Source: Struthio camelus | Taxonomy: Eukaryota; Chordata; Aves; Struthioniformes; Struthionidae | Reading direction: 5' to 3' | Assembly (NCBI RefSeq): GCF_040807025.1 | Contig: NC_090982.1 | Span: 89,591,463-89,655,462, forward strand | Length of the DNA stretch: 64,000 bases | Shown: positions 10,101 to 22,100 of the stretch, piece after piece | How the letters are laid out: each line of letters opens with the position of its first letter | Position numbering within the stretch: position 1 is the stretch's first letter | Translations under genes and position numbers: made by a program | Notes under the pieces: generated by a model | What the model was told of the DNA's origin: nothing | The model's database searches: none | The model's input: the letters and a program-made list of their open reading frames with translations, nothing else

Positions 10101-13100
10101 GTAGCAGTAGAAAATGATAATAAAAGATATTGGGTTAATTACTCACACAGGTCCGTTAAGCAGCCAATCGCACGTTGACCACCCTTTAGCTCTGTCAATA
10201 ATTTAAGACATCCTCACTGTGCACTACTGTATATTGGAGCAATGGCCGTGTGACACACACAAAGGACACTTCTGGAACAGGAATGATTATGTTTGGGCTG
10301 GTGCTGCACCGAAGGCCCCCATCCTACTGAAGTCTGAGACGTGATGCACAGCACAGTTTGGGGGCTCAAAGTGATCTCTGACCAGAGAGGACATTCAGAC
10401 ACGGTCTAAACTCGTACAATCTTGCTAACATCATTGAAATCCCACCCACTTCTACCGAGTTGGCGTTCAGCCTGGCCTTGAGTGGACCTAGTATCAGCTT
10501 CAACAGGGGAGGATCTCTCAAGAGCAAACCAAGAAGCACATAAGATGCATATGACTGCTTCTCTTTCTTCTGAGATTTTCAGTTCTGGCTCTGTTACTTT
10601 GACGTTTAAATGGAAACGCAGCATCGAGTATCTAAGTTGACCAGCTCTGAGCACTCATACCTAAAAGCCTGGAGCAGGGACACCGTGCTGGAGACGCCTG
10701 GCAGTTCCAGACAGCAGCTTGCGGTGAGGGCGTGAGCAGGGCTGGCAGCTCCCCACTGCCCCACTGTACACACAAAGGTGGGGACTGGCCAGGGCTGAGC
10801 AGGAAATGGATGGAGATGAGAGGGATCAGGAGACAAATCCAGAGGGTACCGCCCTCAGGAGAGGGGCAGCTGTGAGGGCCACGGGTGAATCCCAGCAGCC
10901 AAGTGGAACTGAGCTGCCTCCAGCGAGGAGCCTGCTGACCAAAATAAGACATTTCTTTTTTCTCTTTTATTGCAATTGTAACAAAATAACCTGCCCACAT
11001 CTCCCCCAGGTACTCAGGAGACTCCCTGGGGTACGCGGCACGTGCTTGCCCTGAGGAAAGCGACAAGCGCTGTTTGCCCAAGGCTGGATACGGTTCCGAC
11101 AGTGACGGATGGCCGGGCCGAACACCCCCACGCGGACTGCGGAGATCACCCAGAACAGGCAGCGCTCGCAGGCAGGGCAGTGGGGGCCCTGCGGGTGGTC
11201 TCTCTGGCCCCTGATAATCATACCCTAGACCAGGTGGCCTCTCTCCCGATGGCTTTCATCTCCAGGTCTCTCTAAGTGCTCGGCCACCCTTTGATGACCA
11301 CTGAGAACACAGAAGCAACATCTATTACTAGTAAATTAAATATGCCTGGCACCGGTCTCCGGCCCTGAGGCCAGCTGGCCTGGACAAACCCACTGATATG
11401 CTATTGAACGCTCTTGCCCTACAAAACAGGGTGGTCCCATCTAACCGCCTGCTGGGAATGCCTGTCCTATAACCTGTACCGGCCCTGGGAACTGCTTGGG
11501 AGAGTGCCCAGGCCAAAACTGGGCCAGAGACCATTCTGACAATTCAGCAGCCCAGATGATAGAGTCCTGGTGCCCAGGACTGTTCCCTGACCCTGATTAT
11601 GCAGCTGACGTAGTCCAGAGTCAGTGAGATCCGTTTTGTTACAGATATAATACAATAGTCTTTTTTTTTTTCATGAAGTCTGGTCATAGACAAGAGACGG
11701 AAGCTGACAGACTAATCTACACTGGAGCCAAAAGGTTTCCCAGCACCACCGAGCAACGTAACGCTGTCCTTAGGTTTAGCCTCCTTCACAAAATTTACCT
11801 ATGTGCAGGGGCCCTTAGGTAAGCGCATGAGGACCTGATCCCGTGATTTGCCACCTGTAACGCACTGGTTACGTACAAAATCAGAGCTCAACTGTGGCTT
11901 GGCCTGCAAGGGGGAATTTTGGCAAGGAACACGGCTGACGCGTACAGCCAAAGGGCAGTTCCCCCATGAGCAGTCCATCACACGAGCGAGGAGCCACAGG
12001 TGTGTCCACCAGCCTTTCCCTGCAAACACCCTCCCTGCACAGGAATCGGAGCTCGGCGGCCAGGGAAGGTGCGCGGTGGCCGTGTGACACCCAGCTGCCA
12101 GGGCACCATCAGGTCATTGCCTGAACCCACCTCACCGGGACCCCTTGACCGAGGGCCGGGGACCCTTGCAGCTCAGCCCTGGTCTGGTCCCGAGCTGTAT
12201 CAGAGGTACGCCTGTGCCTGGCCCATCCCCTGCTGAACCCAACTTGTCGATCGGTTTTCCAGGGTGGACCTTGCCTTCCCTGATGATGGTGCTGGACCCA
12301 TGACTAGCTTGGCCCTGCCTGCCACAGTCTGAATTGGTGGGGCTGTGGCTCCCAGTGAGGGCGCATCCAGCGCCAGCTCCCGGGCTCCTGGCTCAGCCCA
12401 TGGGAGCACCTCACTCCTGCTGCTCACCAGCATCCACACTGTACCTTCCTTTTCCCCCGTGGAGCCACAGCTGGGCCTCTCGGGCCTGTCATGGGCCCAT
12501 ACACTTTTTTTGATAACATCTACTGACTAAACATGTGGCTCTTCAGGGAAAGCACAGGGGAGACAAGGCCAATTTCCAAACTTAAATGGCTTTCAGCATC
12601 TTTTTGATTGCCGTACATCGTAAAGAGATAGCCACTAGGACTATCTTATTTCCTTGCTTGACCGTCTCTATTGTATTTACTTGTTATTACTGCTATCTCG
12701 TTCCTGATTCTAGACATTGAGTTTCTCAAAGTAACAGCATAGTTATTGCAGTTGGTCAGTCTGGTCCCACACTACTGATATTTTCGATGAAAGCCTTTCA
12801 GTAAACAAGCCTCAACTAATGAGACCAAGAACAGTCTCCAGCTGACTAGCTTTTGAAATATAACTTACGATGGAACATCTATTTTCACCTGATCTTAGGT
12901 AGCAGATCCCCCCACAAAAGTGACACTGCCCTGCGGTGTGGGTGTGGAAGAACAACTCACGAGAATATAAGTTGGCCGGATCGATGTAAGCAGCTTGCAG
13001 CGTCAGGCAAAAATTAATGTTCAAAACAGGCAGTAATAATGCACTGTGCTTTGTACGGAGGTGATGCACTAAATACTCTGGGGAGGCAAAAGTTGTCCAT

Positions 13101-16100
13101 AAACCAAATGTCTCATGGATAAAAACATCTTTCTCATGACAAACCCAAGTTGACAATTCTGCTAATAGGATTAAGGTTCATTAAGGGACTGCTTTCTCTT
13201 ATAAATCTGGCCCAGATAGCACAGAGCTTTAGATTTTGCTCTGAAAAAGAGGCCCTGCTTAGTCTTGAATTTCATGTTTCCATTTACCATGTGTGATAGG
13301 GATTGATACTGGTCATATTCAGAGTTTCTTTCCCACCTGAAATTAGCTTCATTTTTCAAAATAATTAATGCAGCTAGACTACATTATCACAAGTTTGAGA
13401 ACATTTTGCTGTCATAATGTTGTATCATAGAGATGTACATTTTTTTCAGGGCCATATAGTACGCATGTACTAATTTCTTTTTTTTTCTGATATAACATAT
13501 AAAATATATTTTCATAAAGAAAGCAGAGAAAACAGACTTCCAGCCAAGAAATGCTCTAGAGGCAGACAAACAAATGCAAAAGAGCATATCCTGCAAAATT
13601 TACTTGCTTCTGCTGCAAATCAGCACAGCTAAAGTATATGCTTAACAGCTCTGCTGGCTTAGAGTTGCTGTCCTACCTTGGATTGCCCACCGTTGGCATT
13701 GGCAGTTTGGCCCCAGACAACAGTTTGTGTATACCAAAGTCAAAGTGCTGCTGGAGCCGGAGCCGATCTCCGTTGCTTCTTCTGCGGTGCTATGAGGTAG
13801 CAGTGAACTCGTGGGAAGTTGGCCAAAGATGATGGCAGAGAGCTTAATGCCATCTCAGGATCAAAATAAGCATTACTGATGGGAGACTTTCAAAATCGCA
13901 GAGATACACCATGCTTCCCCTGACTTTATGTGGAAGCTGTCCTTAAGCCTTTACAGTTTGCCCCTTTGAGACTTGAAGCCAGGGCCTCACAGGGTACGGT
14001 CACGCTGCAGGGAAAGGCTGTACAACATTCGCCTCCGAAAGGAAAACAAAGCCTGGCAAAAAATCGAATGGTATCTTTCTACTCATCTAAGTAAAATGCA
14101 AGTGTTTAGAGATTTAAGCCTATAATCCAATCAACCACTTAAAATCTTGTACTCCATTTTTTTGCATAACTAGTTTTTCTGTAATTAAATGTGCCCTCAG
14201 GATAGGTTTACCGCTTTCTTCACTTGTCACTATGCTGAGCACCCACCACCCAGAAGTAGTATATTGCAAGTGATTACTGAAGAGCATGGTGGACAATCTG
14301 CTCTCTTCCCATATATCCCTGTAAAGGGCACCGGCCATGCATAGCACTAACGCATATCCATGCTTCTCCAGGCACGTCCCTTTCTCTTCTAGCTGGATTT
14401 TCTGTCCAGAGGAAATCTGAAGATGGACTGTATTTGTCTAGACTTTATGATGTCAAGCTATAGCTCTGAGTGAGCGTCTACAACTACAACTATCAATTGC
14501 AGAAATGAAAAACCACCTTTACACACACACACAGTCAGTCCTGCACTTCCATCAAGCCCTGTGATTATGCAGGCCGTGTGCTGTGCACAGACAAAACACA
14601 CAGTTTATCTGCTTCATTTGGGGCTGCACTGTCAATCTGAAAAGCTCAGCAACTTTGGTTCATTCCAGACAAGGAGGATTCGTTGCAGATGGTCTGTTGC
14701 ATTTGTAGGAGGCACGCAGGTCTGATGCCTCCTGGAACCGTGAGACTACCTAGCGCAGGCAAAGTTACTTCTCTACACGGGCATGAGGACACAATACCAA
14801 CACCTCTATGTAGTGACAAAGACACCAAAGTTTAAGTACAAGTGTGTGGCCTTGGTAACCACCTACAAAAGGTTCACGGGGTGATAACCTTCCGTTTAAA
14901 GGGGAAGCTCCATTTCAATGAGAAGATACAGGCGTAGCAATAGTCCTTTTTTGAAGATTAAAAACTGTGTGTCCTCAGATTATTTTAAAAGACAAATGAC
15001 CTTAAGGAGGGTTGTTGATCTGAAATGAGATGTTATATAAAGCTGTATTGACTTCAGATTTGCTTACAAAAGCTTCATTCAGCATATACACTGGGGGGAA
15101 GGACTAGTTGAGGTAGCTTAAATGAGGCTTTCTCCACATTTTTCCCTTGTTTCTTTTTTCCATAGTTCCTGTCTCAAAACATTCTACAATACTTTTTACG
15201 TGTACAATTTTCTTTGTTGGAAAGCCAGTTTGTAAGGTTTTGGTCACAAAAAAACCCCTAACAAACATGTTTTTCAAAGTTAGAGAAAAATATATTTTTA
15301 ACCTCTGATTATGAATGAGGCCTGCCAAACTTTTTGAATGCAGATGGTATGATTTTATCTTAAGTCATAAGGTTGATTCACTTTTCAACCATATCATGAT
15401 TTGCTTTTAGATTCAAGCACATGAAGGTGTTTTCACCTAACAGTGCTGTAATTTTATGAAATTGGCACTAGAGGGCCTTTGATGGCTCAGGTTCAGAATC
15501 AGCATCTTAACCACTGCTCCATAGAAAAGACACATCGTTTATGACCTGCATTCACATAATCTAATCACTTTGAGCTTAGGTGGCTTCGTTTTCTAATTTT
15601 TAATTGTGTGACTGCTAGGTACTTCACTCCTGCCACTTCTGATGTTTCAGTGGACAGTTCAACAGCCAGAAGAGGATCACAGAATGGTGGAGGTTGGAAG
15701 GGGCCATCTAGTCCAACCCCCCCTGCTCAAGCAGAGTCGCCCAGAGCACGTTGTCCAGGATCGTGTCCAGGCAGGTTTTGAATATCTCCAGCGAAGGAGA
15801 CTCCACAGCCTCTCTGGGCAACCTGTGCCAGCGCTCAGTCACCCTCACAGGAAAGCAGCTTTCCCTCGTGTTCAGACAGAACTTGCTGCGTTTCAGTTTC
15901 TGCTCATTGCCTCTTGTCCTATCGCCAGACGCCACTGAGAAGAGTCTGGCCCCATCCTCTCGACATCCTCCCTTCAGATACTTGTACATATTGATCAGGT
16001 CTCCCCTCAGTCTTCTCTTCTCCAGGCTGAACAGGCCCAGCTCCCTCCGCCTTTCTTCAGAGGAGAGATGCTCCAGTCCCCTCGTCATCTTTGTAGCCCT

Positions 16101-19100
16101 CCGCTGGACTCCCTCCAGTAGCGCCATGTCTCTCTTGTGCTGGGGAGCCCAGAACTGGACACAGGACTCGAGGTGAGGCCTCACCAGGGCTGAGCAGAGG
16201 GGCAGGATCACCTCCCTCGACCTGCTGGCAACACTCTGCCTAATGCACCCCAGGAGACCATTGGCCTTCTTGGCCACAAGGGCACACTGCTGGCTCATGG
16301 TCAACTTGTTGTCCACCAGGACTCCCAGGTCCTTCTCTGCAGAGCTGCTCTCCAGCAGGGCAGCCCCCAGCCCGTACTGGTGCATGGGGTTATTCCTGCC
16401 TAGGTGCAGGATCCTGCACTTGCCTATGTTGAACTTCATGAGGTTCCTCTCCGCCCAGCTCTCCAGCCTGTCCAGGTCCCTCTCAATGGCAGCACAGCCC
16501 TCTGGGGTATCAGCCGCTCCTCCCAGTTTAGTATCATCAGCAGACCTGCTGAGGGTGCACTCTGTGCCTTCATCTAGGTCACTGATGAATAAGTTGAACA
16601 GGATTGGATCCAGTATTGACCCCTGGGGGACACCACTAGCTACAGGCCTCCAACTAGACTTTGTGCCACTGATCACAGCCCTCTGAGCTCTGCTGTTCAG
16701 CCAGTTTTCAACCCACCTCTCTGTCTGCTCATCTAGCCTGTACTTCATCAGCTTGCCGATGAAGATGCTATGAGAGACAGTATCAAAAGTCAGTATCAAA
16801 GAAGTCCAGGTAGACAACATCCGCTGCTCTCCCCTCATCCACCCAGCCGGTCATTCCAGCATAGAAGGCTATCAGATTGATTAAGCATGATTTCCCCTTT
16901 GTGAATCCACGCTGACTACTTCCGATCACCTTCTTGTCCTTCATATAGTTGGCAATGGTATATAGGATTAGCTGCTTCTTCAAACAGTTGAGCAGAGGAG
17001 ATGGCAAATGTTTCTGTATTTAGTTGTGCTTGCCACAAACAAAACGTATAAATATACAGTTCCATTGCTCAGGTTCAAGGGAACCTTTTAAAATTCCTTA
17101 GTCATATATGCCTTTGCTCCCAAGTTGCGATAGGCTAGTGGGCTCAGACCAAAATCGCGTTAGGGACTGTCAAGAAGTTTAACAATAGGGGTGATGGCGC
17201 TCCAGCACTAGAGAGTGTGCCCTGGCATTGAGTCATCTATCAGTTTAGACGTAGCACTAGATTCACAGAGCACTGAGATACTGTCCAAAAAAAACCCCTC
17301 ACTCCCAACTGGTAAACTTTTAAAAAAAGCATCCTGCTCGAGGAACCCTTCCCATCTATTTTGTTCTGTCAAGCTGGAGGGGTTGTACTAACCTAGGGCC
17401 AGGAGCACCACCAAAAACCCCTGATAGGAAAGGGAGCAAGTGGAGCCATTAAGCCCACTGCCACTCATGGACAATCAAAAACAAGTGCCCCTGCGGATTC
17501 AGATATAGACAGAAGTGACTGAAGGAACCCTCTATTAATTCATGAATTTATTTTGAGGAGCATGACAAGTGATAACTGGAAAAGGAATTTGAAAAGATTT
17601 GTTGCTGTGGAAGAAGATAGCAGAGATGAGTTGTGCAGAGGTGGCTATAAGGTCTATGGTCAGTCCTTGAAGATAATGGGAAAGCTATGAAAGCATTCTT
17701 CATAGTGAAACTTTCACTGATGGTAACTCACCAAAGGATTTCCGCTTGATTCAAGATTTGCTTTGGGCATTTGGTCCCAGTCTCAAAACCCCATCTCAAC
17801 CAGAAAAATATCTTTTGGTTCATATAAAATGCAAATTAGGTATAAGAAAACAGGGTAGATCATCTTAACACGAAAGAAATCCTTTAGAGCTGAATCCCAC
17901 TGACCTGAGTTCCACTAAAAGACAGACTCTCAAACCAATTTTCAACAGGGCAACTTCGGACAGCAAACGGAAAGCCACAGAAACTAATTTGCTAAGAAAT
18001 CTTGGCCCACCCTTCCACTCATTTTTTTCAAATTCTTTCCAGGTCAAAGATAAGGAAGGGTGCTAAATATCTTCAGTATCTTTAATAGCTTTGGCCAGGT
18101 TAAATTCACTCCACTGTGCTCAAAAAAAGCAAGAAAAAAATAGTTTGTGCAGAGGGGTCTAATACTGCTAGTTATGTTTGACAGAATTTTTTCCACATTA
18201 AAAAATGTTTCTGTAGAAAAAAGTGTGGTATTTTGCCACATCAAAATTTCCACAACAGCAAAACCCTCACCAATTTAAAATAATGATTATGGGTTTTTTT
18301 TTTTTTTTTCTAACAGTCACCATAAGAAACTGTTTCCAGAAAAAAATAGCTTTGGAGAAGCCTCAAAGTTTTGTTAAACAGCAAATTGCTATAAATTTTT
18401 CATTAAAAATATTATTAATAACTTCATAAGAAATCCAAGGAGGAAAAAAAAAAAAGAGAGAGAGAGGTTCCTTTTAAATCCAGCCGTACAGTACAATAAA
18501 AGGCAATGTTTGCAAAGCTCTTTTCCTTGTATTCAATGACTCCTATGGGTAATTTTGGGCCATGGACTGGCCTTTATAGCAGAACCTAATTCATACAAGT
18601 AGAACAAGTATTCAGCTGAAAGGAAGAGAAGATAAAACCAGTAATTTTTCAGGTAATTGACGCCCACTGAAGGACATAGGCCCTGTCATCTAAAGGCTAG
18701 CGTTATCCTGATTTAGGCTATCTATGTCACCATGCAACCCTTCATTTTTCTCCCTCACTTCAGTATAACACCTTCCTCTTGTAGGTGCGAGAAGATGCTA
18801 TAGATATTTCAGACTCACACAATCTCTTCCCAATCCTTGTACTTTGGCAAAGTTAAAATCACCAGACTTGACAGCTCCTGGGAAGATTTCTCCCGCAACT
18901 TTTCTTTAAGTTGGCTCTTAATAAGGCAGCTGCCCATAGGTCTCAGGTTGACTCTTTATTCCCTGCTGTTACGTAATCTCTGTGATGGTAACCCTGAGCA
19001 ATTATGAATGAAATACCCTGGGGCACTAATAATTTGTTAGTTGAGGGTATTTTGAATGTGTTGTACTCCCTGTTGATTGTTAATTTCATTACTGCTGCTT

Positions 19101-22100
19101 ACTTAATATAGAGACTAAAAAGTTGCATGGAGACTTCTCAATCTTGACTAGGGCTATCATCCCAATTAAATTCCTCAACCCAGAATAGAACCTGCAGGAA
19201 AATGTTAGCTGTGATACTGCTAGAATATTATAGTTATACTGATATAATAATCTGACTCCAATCTATCTGGGCTCACAACCACAGAGGCGCGTAGGCCCTT
19301 AATCTCCTTGAAATCCCTTGGAGATCAGCACCTAGATACCTTTGTAGCTCTGTACCACAGAGCAGGGACCTGGACATTCAGTTAAACACATCTCAGTTCA
19401 TGCTATTTGTAATCTGGATGATGCGTAAGAGGCCACCAAAACAAACAGAAGTCCACATCTTCATGCAACGGACCAGCAAGCTCTGAATTCAGCTGATTGC
19501 AGGAGGCAGGGAACGAAAAATACAGCGAGAAGGCAGATGACAAGGTCATAACGCTATCTCCAAAGGGAAAAACAAGCAGAGAACCCTAGATGACATCCAT
19601 TATTTCCAGGAGTCATTTGCTCAGACAACAAAATTTCAGCAAGTCACTGAAGTCATATATGGCATAACTGTACCCAAAGTTCAGGTTCAAGCTCAAGTTT
19701 GTGAGCACAGCATCAAAGCTCAGATTGTTCTGCTGATTCCAGCTAAAGCACAGGAAGAACCAGTGCCTTAGGGATTACGGGTGGGATTCGTCTCACCTAA
19801 CTTTATCTGTCTGGTCAAAAGTGGCCTCCCTCTGAGAGACATGCACCAATGGGTTGGAAGGTGAGCCAATCCCACATTAAACACTTATCTCAAAGCTTTG
19901 ATAGGTCAAGCTAGAAGGGCTGGTTGCTTTCCACTAATGACAGAGTCCCTAAATGACTAGCTTGGGTTAAGTACCCAATTTTTAGCAACTAAATTTAGAT
20001 GAGATGGATTTTTCACTTTCCCCCATTACAATGAATCAGGAAAGCACTGGAAAGTACCGAACAGAAAATAAACGGCAAGGACTCAGAGCTGGCAGGCAGC
20101 ACTAGCCACACAAACTTTCAGTTGCTCAGAAGAGTCAAATGCCTCCTTATGGGATATAAATGAAACCTTCAATAAATGCTAAGATCTTCATGGCAGTAGT
20201 TCTGAACAAACGTATGATCCAAACCTCTGTGCAGGTTGCACTGTCCCCTACTACCTCCCTCCTGCCCATGGAGTGAGCTCACAAAACAAGACAAGAACAA
20301 CTTTTTCAGTCACTGCACCCTGAGTTACTTTCTCTGTGTTGGAGCTAACAGCGCCAAGTACTCTGGACAAAATGGAAAAGCACACCAAGTGGACAAAGCC
20401 ACATGCTACGACCAAGTGTGACAAAACCGTGGCGAAACACAAAGTCTTCTCATCCCTGGCCCAGAGCAGAATTTCAAGTTTCAGGGCAGCCCTATAGGGA
20501 CTGTAATAAAGGCCTTGCTAGTCATTTGCACAGATGGCTCTTCATCCACTTCTTCACAAAGAATGGAAAACAATCTTATCAGGAGCTTTACAGATGTTGA
20601 GTACAGCAATAGTAAACATTTACTGATGACCTGGAGATTTTGCAGAAAATGGAAAACTCTGTTCTTTGTCCTTGTCTACAGGGGCAGGGCTTTGCGATGC
20701 ACCTCACTCAGTATTTCACTGCCCAGTCACTCATTACCATTAGATCTTTCTGTAAGTTCTTGAGAGCTTTCATTTCACCATCCTTAACAATTCTGTACGA
20801 TCACTGAACTTGTCGCCCTGCTATTCACTACTCTTCTGGCCAACTAATGAACGTGTTGAACAGCACAGATTTTTGTGAAAATCTCCCCGGTTCTCTCCCT
20901 TGCCATCGTGAGGAGCTGATTGTTCCTACCCTTTCTCGTCTAGCTTTTAAACATTACCTAGTTCATGGACCTTCCTTCCCATCCCACCACGATGTCTTTT
21001 CTTTAAAAAGTCTTCAGGGAAGGACTTTGTCAAAAGTTTTTTTGAAAAACTGGAACTAATCATTTTCACTTCTGTGATTAGTCATTTCTTCCGACAATGC
21101 TAATAGATTTGAAAGGCTGGGCTCTGTGACAAAAGTTGTATTTCTCTTCCCCCCGCCCCACCATCAGATCATTTTTGCCCATAGATCTACTTTCTTCTTT
21201 AGTACAGTTTTCCCCCTGTTTCCCTTACAGAAGTCAGTTATTTATTTGTTGCTCCCTGTACATCCCTTGGAACCTTTTTTTTGAAAATATCTTCACATTT
21301 GCCGTCTTCTGAGGTAAAGCGACAGACCACGTACCTCAGAAAGTTTGGCCATTTCATAATTTGAAATCCTTAAGAACTCTTGTGTAAATACTGTACGCTG
21401 CTAAACAACAGACTACGTTTTAAGTTTTGTCCATTTTAAAACCTCCTCTGACAAAACTGAGCTCTGATTCGCCCCCATAAAATAAAAAAAAAGCATCATA
21501 AGGAAACCTACCTAGAATCCTGCATAGTGAACACAAATTCGCATAACTTGTCTGCTATGGCCTTATCTTCCTTGTTCCTTTTGCAGGATCTTCCAAGTTG
21601 TCAAATGCTATTCTGGGTCTCGCTCCTTTAGCTCACCTCAATTCTCACCCATAGTCTTCAGAACAGATACCAGCTTTCTCCATTATAGAAAAAAAACCAC
21701 CACCTTGTGCCAGGTAATCACCTCCAGAACATACAAGTTTCATGATTTCTCTTTTTAAATAGGCAAGATCTGTCTATGTTTAGTACTGGCTTAGTGCTAA
21801 GCATTTGATAAACAAGAGTTTGGTAGTTAAATCCTTGAAAACATGGAACAGAGAGAATAACAGAAACAGAATAAACAGGGGAGCCAGCCCTCATGCTGAT
21901 ACAGGAAAACACTTTGAATACAGCAGAGAATTGCCTATATGTGTGTCTGGATGTCAGGAAACTATCATCACCCTAAATGCTAACTATGCTTTCTACCATG
22001 ATCCAGAAGTTATTGCAGCTACTGCCCACTTTTAACAAACCTCCAGATTTCCCCATTACTGAAAGCTTCCATTGTCTATATTTTGGTTTTCCTGGGATGA

